Shown here: piece by piece, positions 35,834 through 44,657 of the stretch
How positions within the stretch are numbered: the first letter of the stretch is position 1
Layout of the letters: each line of letters begins with the position of its first letter
Assembly (NCBI GenBank): GCA_963780135.1
Contig: CAWAAR010000003.1
Coordinates: 4,622,849-4,686,848 of the forward strand
DNA from: Clostridium_AM sp963780135
GTDB taxonomy: Bacteria; Bacillota; Clostridia; Clostridiales; Clostridiaceae
Direction: 5' to 3'
Length of the DNA: 64,000 nt
Translations under genes and position numbers: made by a program
Notes under the pieces: generated by a model
The model's database searches: none
Seen by the model: only the letters and a program-made list of their open reading frames with translations
What the model was told of the DNA's origin: nothing

Positions 35834-37240
35834 TTACGCTTCCCTGTGCCTTATTACTTTAAACTTTTGTATTGTATATTGTTCATAAGGTTCTATTCCT
35901 GCTTTTTTCAAGGCAATTGACAACTGCTCTTCCACTGTATTTACCCCTTCTAAATCTGGAAGTAAAAGTCCTGTTTTACCTTTACTCCTTACAATTACTC
36001 CATATTCCTTTGGATTTAACTCTTCTTTAGAAGAAGTCTCAGGTTCTGTTAAAACATCCACTGAAAAAATAATATCAAAAAGTTCCTCTTGTTCTACTTC
36101 GTTAAACCTAGGATCATTAAGTCCCGCTTCAATAGCATTTCGTATAATCTCTTCTGCAATGCTACTTGTTGTAGGGAATATAGTTCCAATACATCCTCTC
36201 AAATCTCCATGTTTTTTTAGAGACACAAAAACTCCTCTTTTAGTATTTTTCATTTCCTCTGTTACGTAATCAGGCATCTTATCAATGCCTTTTCCTGTGT
36301 TTAAGTACTGAGTAAGACTTTCTCTAGCAAGAGTCACATAGGCATCACTTTCATTTTTTCTTTTTTCATAAGCATCGCTGCGAATTGCTTCTAATTGCTC
36401 TAACTTAGCAGTATCCTTAGAAATAATATTGAACTGCATTACTCCATATCCTACTCCAAAAGTACCTTCATAGCTTAAAAGTTCACCATTAAATTTCTTA
36501 TCTTCTAATGTACCAAGTAAAATGTTGGTGGAACGTCTTCCACACTCTCCAGCATTACATATTATCTCTTCATCCATGCTAAAAACACCTTTTACATCTC
36601 CTTTTTGTAAAAGTTCAAGAAATTCTGTATCAAACTTTTTACCAAAAGGACTATACCCATAAGGACCTTCTTCCTTTAACTTATGAGACAAATCTCCACT
36701 GGCTATAACAATAGCATTTTCCTTTAAATCTTCTACTGCTTTATTAATATTAATACCAAATTTATATAAATCAATGTCATTTAAGGCAGCATAAGTAATG
36801 TGTACAAGCTTGTAATCCTTATAATATTTATTGATAAAATATAACGGAATCATAGCTCCATGATCTAAAAATAGGGAAGTATTATATTTATTTAAAAGAG
36901 AGTTTGTGGCCATCACAACAGATATACCATCTTTGTAGGATAGTTCATATAATTTATTAGTAAGGGCTTTATTTATTGGAAGCTTCATATAAACATTTGA
37001 AACACCAAAATCTTTTAGGTCTCCAGAAATTTCATCCTCATAACTAAGTGCAATAGCATCTTGAAACATAGTGCCATGAGGAGTTATAAGGATAATGGTC
37101 TTAGGGGATTTTTTAGCAATTTCCTTTCCCAAAATGTGCAAACTGTTACTGGTATCACTAATCTTTTCTTCTTCGCCTTTTCCTACCTCTGGGATTACAA
37201 TTGGAGGATGGGGCATCAAATAGAAACCTTGTAAACTCAC
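35834..37240 (-). CDS. Fused AmmeMemoRadiSam system proteins B (Memo-like) and A (AMMECR1-like)
   Basis: A 468-residue two-domain protein. Residues ~1-265 are Memo-like, related to class III dioxygenases, with LMPHPPIVIPEVGKGEE, the SGDLSHKL and NAGECGRRS motifs. Residues ~285-468 are an AMMECR1 domain with the conserved RGCIGT (DLRGCIGTIFP) and the EEIIRNAIEAGLNDPRF pattern. The fused form is common in clostridia. The partner radical SAM enzyme follows. I chose the GTG at 37240 because GAGGTG (37253-37248) lies seven bases upstream; the in-frame GTG at 37249 falls in that site. Confidence 0.9.
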   Translation of the reverse strand: MSLQGFYLMPHPPIVIPEVGKGEEEKISDTSNSLHILGKEIAKKSPKTIILITPHGTMFQDAIALSYEDEISGDLKDFGVSNVYMKLPINKALTNKLYELSYKDGISVVMATNSLLNKYNTSLFLDHGAMIPLYFINKYYKDYKLVHITYAALNDIDLYKFGININKAVEDLKENAIVIASGDLSHKLKEEGPYGYSPFGKKFDTEFLELLQKGDVKGVFSMDEEIICNAGECGRRSTNILLGTLEDKKFNGELLSYEGTFGVGYGVMQFNIISKDTAKLEQLEAIRSDAYEKRKNESDAYVTLARESLTQYLNTGKGIDKMPDYVTEEMKNTKRGVFVSLKKHGDLRGCIGTIFPTTSSIAEEIIRNAIEAGLNDPRFNEVEQEELFDIIFSVDVLTEPETSSKEELNPKEYGVIVRSKGKTGLLLPDLEGVNTVEEQLSIALKKAGIEPYEQYTIQKFKVIRHREA

Positions 37241-37345
37241 AAAAATCACCTCTATATAATATTTTAGTCCTTTCAGAAAAACATTGAACCTTTAATGAAA
37301 TTCTAACATAGTTTATGCTTTATATCATATATTAACCATAATAAA

Positions 37346-37383
37346 AAACACCTGCTTTTTCATGAAAGCAGATGTTTTTTATC
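37346..37383. terminator. Bidirectional terminator between the Memo gene and the 113-aa gene
   Basis: ACACCTGCTTT and AAAGCAGATGT form an 11-base stem with one G-T pair, flanked by A- and T-runs on both sides. It lies 100 bases downstream of the Memo/AMMECR1 promoter side and downstream of the gene at 37483. Confidence 0.75.
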
Positions 37384-37482
37384 ATGTCCTAATATTGATT
37401 CTATTTTTTAAGTGCTAAAATCTATAACAATTTCTATATATTCGCTTAAAGATATGTATCCTAGATTTAAGCCTTATATCCA

Positions 37483-37824
37483 TTAAATAATTTTGCTTAA
37501 CCTATCTTTTAGGCTTACTTCCTTATCAATTAGCCAACCTTCTTCTTCACAAGTATTTCCCCACTGAACTATATCATTTATTTCATCCTTAGTTAACTCA
37601 ACAGATATTTTATCAATAACTTTTAAATTTTCCTCATAATATCCATTATACATTTTTAAAGCATTAGTTTCTCCTTTTAACCCTAATGAATATACAGGTG
37701 TTCCTTTTGCATCTTTATGATATGCCACAACATAAAGCCTTACTCCATGATTCTTTTTATCCGCTTCTGATCCAATATGTTCTACCTCAACTAAAGTCCC
37801 TAGCGGTATATTATACTTATTCAT
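37483..37824 (-). CDS. Hypothetical protein, 113 aa
   Basis: The protein begins MNKYNIPLGTLVEVEHIG. Residues 5-75 read as a small beta-barrel-like fold (GTLVEVE, RLYVVAYHKD, PVYSLGL), the rest as helices. No signal peptide or membrane segment. I do not recognise the family with confidence. The ATG at 37824 lies 11 bases after GAGGGG; the in-frame GTG at 37833 is too close to it. A terminator follows, so it is a separate transcription unit. Confidence 0.65.
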   Translation of the reverse strand: MNKYNIPLGTLVEVEHIGSEADKKNHGVRLYVVAYHKDAKGTPVYSLGLKGETNALKMYNGYYEENLKVIDKISVELTKDEINDIVQWGNTCEEEGWLIDKEVSLKDRLSKII

Positions 37825-38033
37825 AAATTCCACATCCCCTCTTAATATAATTTCTACATAAAAGCTTAGTATCCTTTATTTTCAGAAATTTCTTGATATA
37901 AAAACATACCCTTCTTTTTAATTTAAGCAAAAAATTTTTAAGAGAAGTCCATTTTGGCTTCCCTTAATGTATTTTCTTAATAAATACTACATTCAGCAAA
38001 TGCACAAGCCTTCTTTGAAGTATTGAAGAAATA

Positions 38034-38657
38034 CTATATATGTCTTACCTTAAACACTTTGCCAACACTTACAATACTTATATTTAGTATACCTGTTAAG
38101 TGTTTAAGACTTCTAAGGTTGTTTATATACTTAATATTGTTCTTACTAAGTAACTTTTGAATCATTTCTAGTATATCTTTTTTTTGATACGAATTCAGAA
38201 TAAGCTTTCTACTTAGACATTCTCTATTAATATAAGTTAAAGTAGTCCATATCTGCTCCTCTGATATATTATTTATATCCATTAAAACCCAAGTAAAGTC
38301 TTTTCTTCTATTATTTTTAGGGTATGCCTCCTTAAAAAACTCTATAAAGGTACTCACTGGCTTTGGATCCTTTTCTTTAACATACTTTCCAAGCTGCGAT
38401 TTTAGATTATTCTTTAGATACATCATTGTGTTTGGTTTTATTGAATCCTTTAAACTCTCTATATGCTCATAAATATAATTATATGTATCTTTAATCTGTT
38501 CTTCTTCTACATTTTCCTTTTTAAGCACCATTGTTATATCAATATATTCTAGGATGTTCTTCTTGCAATTAAGTTCCTTTTTATATAGCCTTTCCCAAAT
38601 TTCAGATGCAGTTAATCCTTGAAGTTCTGTGTTATTTGATACTATTTCTTTATCCAT
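38034..38657 (-). CDS. Hypothetical protein, 207 aa
   Basis: A helical, charged, soluble-looking protein without a recognised family. It begins MDKEIVSNNTELQGLTASEIWERLYKK and contains several amphipathic helices (EEQIKDTYNYIYEHIESLK, YLKNNLKSQLGKYVKEK). The final 40 residues are basic (SLKHLTGILNISIVSVGKVFKVRHI). There is a plausible GGTAGGAG site seven bases before the ATG. It is flanked by AT-rich gaps and appears monocistronic. Confidence 0.65.
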   Translation of the reverse strand: MDKEIVSNNTELQGLTASEIWERLYKKELNCKKNILEYIDITMVLKKENVEEEQIKDTYNYIYEHIESLKDSIKPNTMMYLKNNLKSQLGKYVKEKDPKPVSTFIEFFKEAYPKNNRRKDFTWVLMDINNISEEQIWTTLTYINRECLSRKLILNSYQKKDILEMIQKLLSKNNIKYINNLRSLKHLTGILNISIVSVGKVFKVRHI

Positions 38658-38837
38658 ATTTGCTCCTACCTTTTTTTAATTTCTTAGTTCTTATATTGTA
38701 TCACAAATGTTAAACTTAGAGCATTTATTAATGTTTTTTCTATGAAACACTTTCAAAAATATGTTAAAATGAAAAGATACATACTTTATCGTAGAACACC
38801 AAAATATGTAAATTTTATTATTTGGAGTGGAACTAAA

Positions 38838-39982
38838 TTGGATTTAGCTTTGAGAATAGATAACAATATTGTTGCAATAATTGTATCAATTATATTTTTA
38901 AAAAATATATCAAATCGTCTTGATAAAAAAGAAAGAAAAAACAAAGCTTTTGTTGCTATTTTTACACTAAATACTATTCAATTAATTACTGAAACCTTAA
39001 CATGTATAATAAATAGACAACCATATACTTGGCTAATACCTATAAGCACTATGCTTCATGTTCTTTTATATGTATTAGCACCATTAGTTACATATCAATG
39101 GTATGTGTTTGCTAAATTGTGGATAAATAAAAATACAGATTATACTTGGAAAAATAATATTTTACTTTTAGTACCTATAGTAATAAATACTCTTCTGGTA
39201 CTACTCAGTCCATTTTTTAAACTGGTTTTTTATATTAACAGATATAATGTGTACCAGAGAGGATTATTGTTTTTTATTTCTGCTGTTATATCATATTTTT
39301 ATTTATTCTGTGGCTTTATATTGATTTATAATAATAGAAAGAAACTAAATAGAATAGAGTTTTTACCTCTGTTTTTATTTGGAGTATTCCCATCATTAGC
39401 CAGTTTAATTCAATTAATATTTTATGGCTTTTTACTGATGTGGAGCTCAATCTCCTTTTCTTTAATTATTCTTTATTTATATCTACAACAGCAAATGATT
39501 CATGTGGATCATTTAACTGGAGCATGGACCCGAGAGAAATTTTACAATTATTTAAATGATAGGATTAAACAAAAAAAACAAAAAATTTTTCAATAGCCTT
39601 TATTGATCTTGATGATTTCAAGAAAATAAATGATACCTTTGGCCATAACGAAGGAGATCATGCTCTAATAAACTTAGTATTTATTATTAAAAACATATTG
39701 AAAAATGAAGATTTTATTACTCGTTATGGTGGAGATGAGTTTATTTTATTTCTCAACGTAAATAGTTCGAGAGAAGTAGAATCAATAATGAGTAATGTTT
39801 CTGACTCTTTAGCTAGTTACAATAAGTCTTCAAATGCACCCTATAAGTTAAGTTTTAGCTATGGTTATGAACTTTATAATTTTGATAAACCTATGGATGC
39901 TAATGAATACATTAGTCATGTAGATAAATTAATGTATAAGCATAAAAATCGTAAAAAATTTAAAAATAGTGTTTCAAATTAG
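38838..39982 (+). pseudogene. Membrane-bound diguanylate cyclase interrupted by a frameshift
   Basis: An N-terminal integral-membrane sensor region of about seven helices (starting LDLALRIDNNIVAIIV) leads to a GGDEF domain that would make cyclic di-GMP. The first frame stops at 39594 after HLTGAWTREKFYNYL; the domain continues in another frame as FSIAFIDLDDFKKINDTFGH and carries an intact RYGGDEF and the final VDKLMYKHKN. The break lies in the A-rich stretch 39571-39585; adding one A there restores a single reading frame. The TTG at 38838 after GGAG is the likely start, though the frame is open from 38742. It could be a true mutation, a sequencing error in the A-run, or rarely a ribosomal frameshift. 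Confidence 0.8.
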
Positions 39983-40093
39983 CTAATTGCAATTGAGCTT
40001 GCTCTACAGTTATTGTTGTAATGATTATTTTATTTTTGTACATAATAACTATAATTAGTTATTATAAAAATATGAATCATTAGGAGGTATTTT

Positions 40094-40492
40094 ATGATCT
40101 TTAATTTTCCAGCTACTACAGAAAGAGTAGAATTACATACCAATAAAGATGTTAATGATAAAATTAAAAACGAGACTTTAGAAAATATTGCCAAGTATAC
40201 TGGTAGAGAAAATAAAGAAATTATATGTAGAATAAAAGCTCTTAATAAAGAATGGGATATTGAAAGACTACTTGAAACTAATGCATCATCTATTGTAATT
40301 TTAAGTACCATACTTGGATTTACAGTAAATAAAAAGTGGTTTTCTGTTTCGGGAATAGTAGGAGGATTTCTATTACAACATGCTCTTCAAGGTTGGTGTC
40401 CTCCAGTGCCTCTGTTTAGAAGGTTAGGCATAAGAACTTGTTCAGAGATTAATTATGAGAAGGAATCACTTAAAAACCTACTTACCCCTTAA
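40094..40492 (+). CDS. DUF2892-like small membrane protein
   Basis: 132 residues. The C-terminal half has a hydrophobic hairpin followed by LLQHALQGWCPPVPLFRRLG, which matches the GWCP-x-x-x-x-x-R-x-G end of the DUF2892 (YgaP membrane domain) family. The N-terminal half is soluble, charged and probably helical (KDVNDKIKNETLENIAKYTGRENKEI). The role of the family is unknown; YgaP itself joins this domain to a rhodanese, which is absent here. GGAGG lies seven bases before the ATG. Confidence 0.75.
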   Translation: MIFNFPATTERVELHTNKDVNDKIKNETLENIAKYTGRENKEIICRIKALNKEWDIERLLETNASSIVILSTILGFTVNKKWFSVSGIVGGFLLQHALQGWCPPVPLFRRLGIRTCSEINYEKESLKNLLTP

Positions 40493-40692
40493 CTATCTTA
40501 TAATATAAGCAAGATGCAAAAGTTCAGTTATTTAATGGTATAGCACTGTAATAACACATCATCCTACTGTGCAAAAAACTCATTTTTATTATATTGTACT
40601 ACTATATGTATTGTAAGCAGCATAAGTACTTAGTATAATATAGTCAATGAATTAGAAAATTCTAAATCTACACAAAAGGTGGATGATAAATA

Positions 40693-41010
40693 ATGAACAG
40701 TTTAATTTATTTTGATAACAGGGACGATTGTAAAAAATTCTTGGATGGTTTTGATTTTAAATATTTTATACCTTATTTTCTGGATTGGCCTGATTATAAT
40801 AGGTATAGTGTTCAACTTAATAAAGAATGTACAGAGGTAATATCTTGCTACTTTGAATCTATTGTAGATGGATTAGTTAAAGACTCTTTTCCATTTTTTG
40901 ATGTTAAAAAACTCAAGATTAAAAATAAAGAAGGAATACTAGTTAACGCTTTTCATCTTGCACAAGCAGGAGAATCTATCAGAAGATACCAAAGAAAGAA
41001 ATATATCTAG
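40693..41010 (+). CDS. Hypothetical protein, 105 aa, with a decayed paralogue at 50805
   Basis: Begins MNSLIYFDNRDDCKKFLDGFDFKYFIPYFLDWPDYNRY and ends LAQAGESIRRYQRKKYI. It is rich in aromatic and charged residues and has no recognised domain. AAAGGTGG sits before the ATG. A second, internally deleted copy of the gene and its following hairpin occurs at 50805-51020, which shows the ORF plus hairpin has been duplicated as a unit. It is followed by the hairpin at 41057-41105 and the structured element at 41121. Confidence 0.65.
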   Translation: MNSLIYFDNRDDCKKFLDGFDFKYFIPYFLDWPDYNRYSVQLNKECTEVISCYFESIVDGLVKDSFPFFDVKKLKIKNKEGILVNAFHLAQAGESIRRYQRKKYI

Positions 41011-41056
41011 AAAAAGCATCCCCATCTCTAAAACAGTTTATATACTCTAAAATACA

Positions 41057-41105
41057 AAGAGGTTATCGCACAAGATTTTTTAAACTCTATGGGATAACTC
41101 TCTTG
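41057..41105 (+). other. Long hairpin downstream of the 105-aa gene
   Basis: AGAGGTTATC...GGATAACTCTCT forms a stem of about 12 pairs with a long A/T loop. There is no T-run after it. The same hairpin follows the decayed paralogue (50971-51020), where compensating base changes (CGCATA/TATGCG) extend the stem. Confidence 0.6.
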
Positions 41106-41120
41106 ATAAACACAATCTAA

Positions 41121-41316
41121 TCAAGTGATTCTTAGACTTAGGTGGAGTTTGCTTACGAGGAATACCTCTCTCCATCTGAGTCTAAGAAAAACTTATCCAT
41201 AGGCGTATCAGCCGTTATGCACAGCATAAGAACTCTAAATCGCTGAAGCTCAAGAGTTCTAATATCTCCCACTTAAAGAAGGTGTGAGTGTTACGGATGG
41301 TAGCCATCTGATAAAT
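41121..41316 (+). repeat. CTTAG-type structured element, long copy
   Basis: About 195 bases. It starts TCAAGTGATTCTTAG. The first hairpin pairs CTTAGACTTAGGTGGAG with CTCCATCTGAGTCTAAG (17 pairs, two of them wobble). Then come AACTTATCCATAGGCGTATC, a TTATGC/GCATAA hairpin, an AGAACTCT/AGAGTTCT hairpin and a CTCCCACTT/AAGGTGTGAG hairpin. The tail is GTGTTACGGATGGTAGCCAT followed by CTGATAAAT, whose GCCATCTGATAA can pair back to TTATCCATAGGC. No coding capacity. A second long copy lies at 44334 and partial ones at 21231 and 30788. It could be a non-coding RNA or a non-autonomous mobile element. Confidence 0.75.
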
Positions 41317-41798
41317 GAAATCTTTCTGGCTTTTCTAAAAAATTCCTGCGAAAATAAAGAGATTTTTATTATCTTTTATATATCAAAACCACGCACTCCA
41401 CATGCCTTATATCTCTCAATATAGAATTCTACAATAAACTCTACACTGAAATATCTCACGTACATTAGTAAGGAATACATCACATTACCTATCTTCATAA
41501 GTAATCTATTTTTACTAAAGCATCATTGTCAACTATCATTATAAAAACAGTTGACAATACCTTTCTGTTCATATATACTTCATAATATGTGACAAGCATT
41601 GTTTTTGATAATTTATAATAAATATGAGACATTCATATAGTTTTAGTCAATCTTATGATGTTTTGTTTACAATCACTTGTTATATGTCAACCACTGTAGA
41701 TAATAATAATACACAAGATACAAAATGTTAACTAATTTAGGCTTTGATATCTCAAAGTAACATTTATCTGTTAACCAAGTTGAAATGGAGAGAAAATT
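41317..41798. other. Intergenic region upstream of bioY
   Basis: About 480 bp. Close to bioY there is TGTTAACT at 41726-41733 and CTGTTAACC at 41769-41777, with CTTTGATATCTCAAAG (a perfect inverted hexamer with four central bases) between them. These could be BirA-like or other operator half-sites, but their spacing does not match the classical biotin box. Nothing else recognised. Confidence 0.35.
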
Positions 41799-42347
41799 AT
41801 GGAAAAGAAATCTAATGTTTATCAAATGTCAATTATCGGAGTCATGGCTGCAGTAATCTGTATTCTTGGACCTTTATCAATCCCTATTGGTGTTGTACCA
41901 ATTTCCTTTACAAACTTAGCAATTTATTTTGTGCTTTACACACTTGGCATGAAAAAAGGCAGTATCAGTTATATAATATATATGTTAATCGGTTTTGTTG
42001 GCGTTCCCGTATTCTCTGGTTTTACTGGAGGTCCACCTAAACTTTTCGGACCAACTGGCGGATATATTATCGGATTTTTCTTTATGTCACTAATTGCAGG
42101 TTTTTTCATTGATACTTTTTTCGATAAATGGTATTTATGCTTTCTAGGTATGGTACTAGGTACCGCTGTGTGTTATGTTTTTGGTACTATCTGGTTATCA
42201 TATCAGGCTCATATATCAGCAGGTTCCGCACTTGCTGCAGGTGTAATTCCTTTTATACCTGGAGACCTTGTTAAAATTTTAATTGCTACTTTTATAGGTT
42301 CTCAAATTCGCACACGACTAATTAAGGCTAATTTATTTCAACCTTAA
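41799..42347 (+). CDS. bioY: Biotin transporter substrate-binding subunit BioY
   Basis: A 182-residue membrane protein with six helices, the S component of an ECF-type biotin importer. Family landmarks: IPIGVVPISFTNLAIYFVLY with the conserved P-x-T/S-x-x-N stretch, YMLIGFVGVPVFSGFTGG, and GPTGGYIIGF. The energy-coupling ATPases and T subunit are not in the window and are probably shared and encoded elsewhere. Start ATG after a GGAGAG site. It is monocistronic, with a terminator at 42429. Confidence 0.93.
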   Translation: MEKKSNVYQMSIIGVMAAVICILGPLSIPIGVVPISFTNLAIYFVLYTLGMKKGSISYIIYMLIGFVGVPVFSGFTGGPPKLFGPTGGYIIGFFFMSLIAGFFIDTFFDKWYLCFLGMVLGTAVCYVFGTIWLSYQAHISAGSALAAGVIPFIPGDLVKILIATFIGSQIRTRLIKANLFQP

Positions 42348-42428
42348 TTAACCTAAACTAGGATTATACTTAATTATGAGTTTTGTAAAAATATACTAAT
42401 ATTTATCATTATAGAAATCTTTCAAAAA

Positions 42429-42466
42429 AACCGTATTGGATTTTCTCCAATACGGTCCTTATTATA
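42429..42466 (+). terminator. Terminator after bioY
   Basis: ACCGTATTGGA and TCCAATACGGT make a perfect 11-base stem with a five-base loop, followed by a T-rich tail. It lies 82 bases after the bioY stop codon. Confidence 0.85.
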
Positions 42467-42563
42467 TTGTAATCTGGCTCCATTTTAAATATTTAAAGTA
42501 GCTCAAGTAACTGTTCCTGTTTTAGTGTTAGGCTATTTAGTAGAACCTTGTCCTTTTGAAGAG

Positions 42564-44195
42564 CTATTTGCCATTCATAGTAAACGCTCCAACATCATAA
42601 CCATTAGAACTATTGCCCATATCTTTATCAATATCTATCCCACATGCTTTAACATCATTACTATATTGATAAATATTATAATTTGGGTTCTTTTGTCCCC
42701 CACTCCAAGCATAAGTCTGCCACAAATATGTACCTTGTCCTAAATTACTACCAACATGAGTTACCACAGTGTTTGAACCATATACTCCTATTTTCCAAGT
42801 ATTGCCGTTAGCACTCATTTGCTCCTTAATAGCATTAAAATATGCATCAATTCCAGTAAAATCATTATTAATAGTTGTATCATAATCTACAGCAAAATAA
42901 ATTGATGTACCTGGAGTTTGTCCAACTGCTTTTGCTAAGTTAATAGCTGCTAAACAATCGCTTTTACCTTGATTATAGTTAAAATATTCTGGTTTACGTC
43001 CACCATCTTCATATACCGCTACAATTCCCAACCCAGCATTACTAATATCCTTTGCTTCCTGTGCTGTTAAACAATTTTTCCAGCTTCTACTTGCATCATT
43101 TGAACAATAATACCTACAAACAAATGAATATCCTGCTTGTTTAAGTTCTTTATATTTTGATAAAGAATAAGCAGAAGAACAATCAAATCCATTTATATAT
43201 TGAGAAGTACTTTGATTACCTGATGACGTATTGTCACTAGTATAATCTTCTTTTATAGAACTTAAAATACTTTCCTTAATTCCTGCTGTTCCACCAATAA
43301 CATACATTTTATTGAAATTTTTATTAGCTATAAAATTTTTTGTAACTGGTAACAGATTGTCCCCTATTAAAAATATAGGATTACCATTTAAAGACGCAAA
43401 TGCGGATGCACTTAAAGCATCTGCAAAATCTTCAGAATAAGCTAAACAAGAACTTTCAAAATTAAATTTGTCTGAAAAAGCATTTATTATATTTATATTT
43501 CTTTCATATTTGTTTTCTCCATTTATTCTTTGAACATTAGGAAATTTAGATGTTACATTATCATTAATTATATCTTGTCCACCTAATACATAAGTTTTAG
43601 GTATGTTTTTATCCTTTATAAAGTCACTTACAGAAGATGGAATCGAATCCTTAGGTATTAATATAATAGGTATTTGAAGTTTAGATGCTATAGGCGCTAC
43701 CGAAAGAGCATCTGTATAATCACTATCTGTAGTTAGAATTATTCCATTAGTCGTTCCTATCTGCTTTGCAACAGCTATAGATGTTGCAGTTCTATCTAAG
43801 CCATAGTATCTTTCCGTACTTATTTTCATTCCATGAAGCTTATCTTCTATGGTTTGATTTATTACACCACTACCACCTACTATAAAAACCTTTTTTACCT
43901 TTAATCTATTTATTTGATAATAAGCAGCATCATTTAATTTATCTTTTTCAGTTAAAAGTATTGGTGCACTATACTTTTTCGCTAAAACAGATGCACTTAA
44001 TGCATCTGGAAAATTTTCTCCATTAACTATAACAGCACACTCTGAACTTTGCCAGCCTTCATTAACTATTTCTGAACAAGTTTTATATCTGTCATTTCCC
44101 CATAATCTTTTAACTTCTGTTGAATCAGCTTTTACATTACTACTTAAAAATATTAATGCAAAAACAATAAATGTAGCAAATAACTTTTTAATCAT
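42564..44195 (-). CDS. Secreted cell-wall protein: three CWB2 repeats plus DUF1906 glycoside-hydrolase-like domain
   Basis: 543 residues. A signal peptide (MIKKLFATFIVFALIFLSS) precedes three CWB2 modules (RLWGNDRYKTC, RYYGLDRTATS, RINGENKYERN) in residues ~25-315. Residues ~325-540 form a DUF1906/Rv2525c-like domain, beginning NGFDCSSAYSLSKYKEL, with FVCRYYC, GIVAVYEDGG, and SIYFAVDYDT, the TIM-barrel pattern of glycoside-hydrolase-like proteins. Probably acts on wall polysaccharide or peptidoglycan, but the activity is unproven. The ATG at 44195 lies ten bases after GGGG; the in-frame ATG at 44204 is too close to it. Confidence 0.9.
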   Translation of the reverse strand: MIKKLFATFIVFALIFLSSNVKADSTEVKRLWGNDRYKTCSEIVNEGWQSSECAVIVNGENFPDALSASVLAKKYSAPILLTEKDKLNDAAYYQINRLKVKKVFIVGGSGVINQTIEDKLHGMKISTERYYGLDRTATSIAVAKQIGTTNGIILTTDSDYTDALSVAPIASKLQIPIILIPKDSIPSSVSDFIKDKNIPKTYVLGGQDIINDNVTSKFPNVQRINGENKYERNINIINAFSDKFNFESSCLAYSEDFADALSASAFASLNGNPIFLIGDNLLPVTKNFIANKNFNKMYVIGGTAGIKESILSSIKEDYTSDNTSSGNQSTSQYINGFDCSSAYSLSKYKELKQAGYSFVCRYYCSNDASRSWKNCLTAQEAKDISNAGLGIVAVYEDGGRKPEYFNYNQGKSDCLAAINLAKAVGQTPGTSIYFAVDYDTTINNDFTGIDAYFNAIKEQMSANGNTWKIGVYGSNTVVTHVGSNLGQGTYLWQTYAWSGGQKNPNYNIYQYSNDVKACGIDIDKDMGNSSNGYDVGAFTMNGK

Positions 44196-44333
44196 AAATA
44201 TCATTCCCCATTTCTCTATATTTTGTATAAATTTATCATATCATACTTTGCTTTTATATTCTTCTGATGATGACTTTTATAATTTTTTTACATTTCAACT
44301 TATTTATAATCTGAGTAATTTAAAAAACTTTTA

Positions 44334-44484
44334 TCAAGTGATTCTTAGGTTCAGATGGAGTTTGCTTATAAGGATGGCTTTCTCCAGCTGAACCTTAGAA
44401 GAACTTATCCAGGCGCATAGCAGTGCTTATCCCCCACTTTGATAGAAGATGGTGGTGTTAGCAATGGTAGCGATCGTATAAAAA
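44334..44484 (+). repeat. CTTAG-type structured element, shorter copy
   Basis: About 150 bases. It starts ATCAAGTGATTCTTAG like the 41121 copy. The first hairpin pairs CTTAGGTTCAGATGGAG with CTCCAGCTGAACCTTAG-like sequence with base changes on both arms relative to the other copy, so pairing is preserved. The middle is shorter (GCATAGCAGTGC, then CCCCCACTTTGATAGAAGATGG). The tail GTGTTAGCAATGGTAGCGAT is recognisable but changed at the end. It lies in a 460-bp gap with no gene. Confidence 0.75.
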
Positions 44485-44657
44485 CAGATACATTCCCTTT
44501 ATACTTTTATTTTAAAGAAAATATATCTGTTTTTTATAAACTAAATATAAACAAAATATAAACTTTATCTTAAATTAAGAAAATAAAATATTTCATTTAA
44601 GAACCTCTTATCTACATCCAAACCACTATCAATTTTAAATATATTCACATCGTATAA

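Noticed and set aside
41726..41777. BirA-type biotin operator upstream of bioY
   Set aside because: GTTAAC half-sites occur but are about 41 bp apart, too far for the usual BirA box, so it is not called as such.
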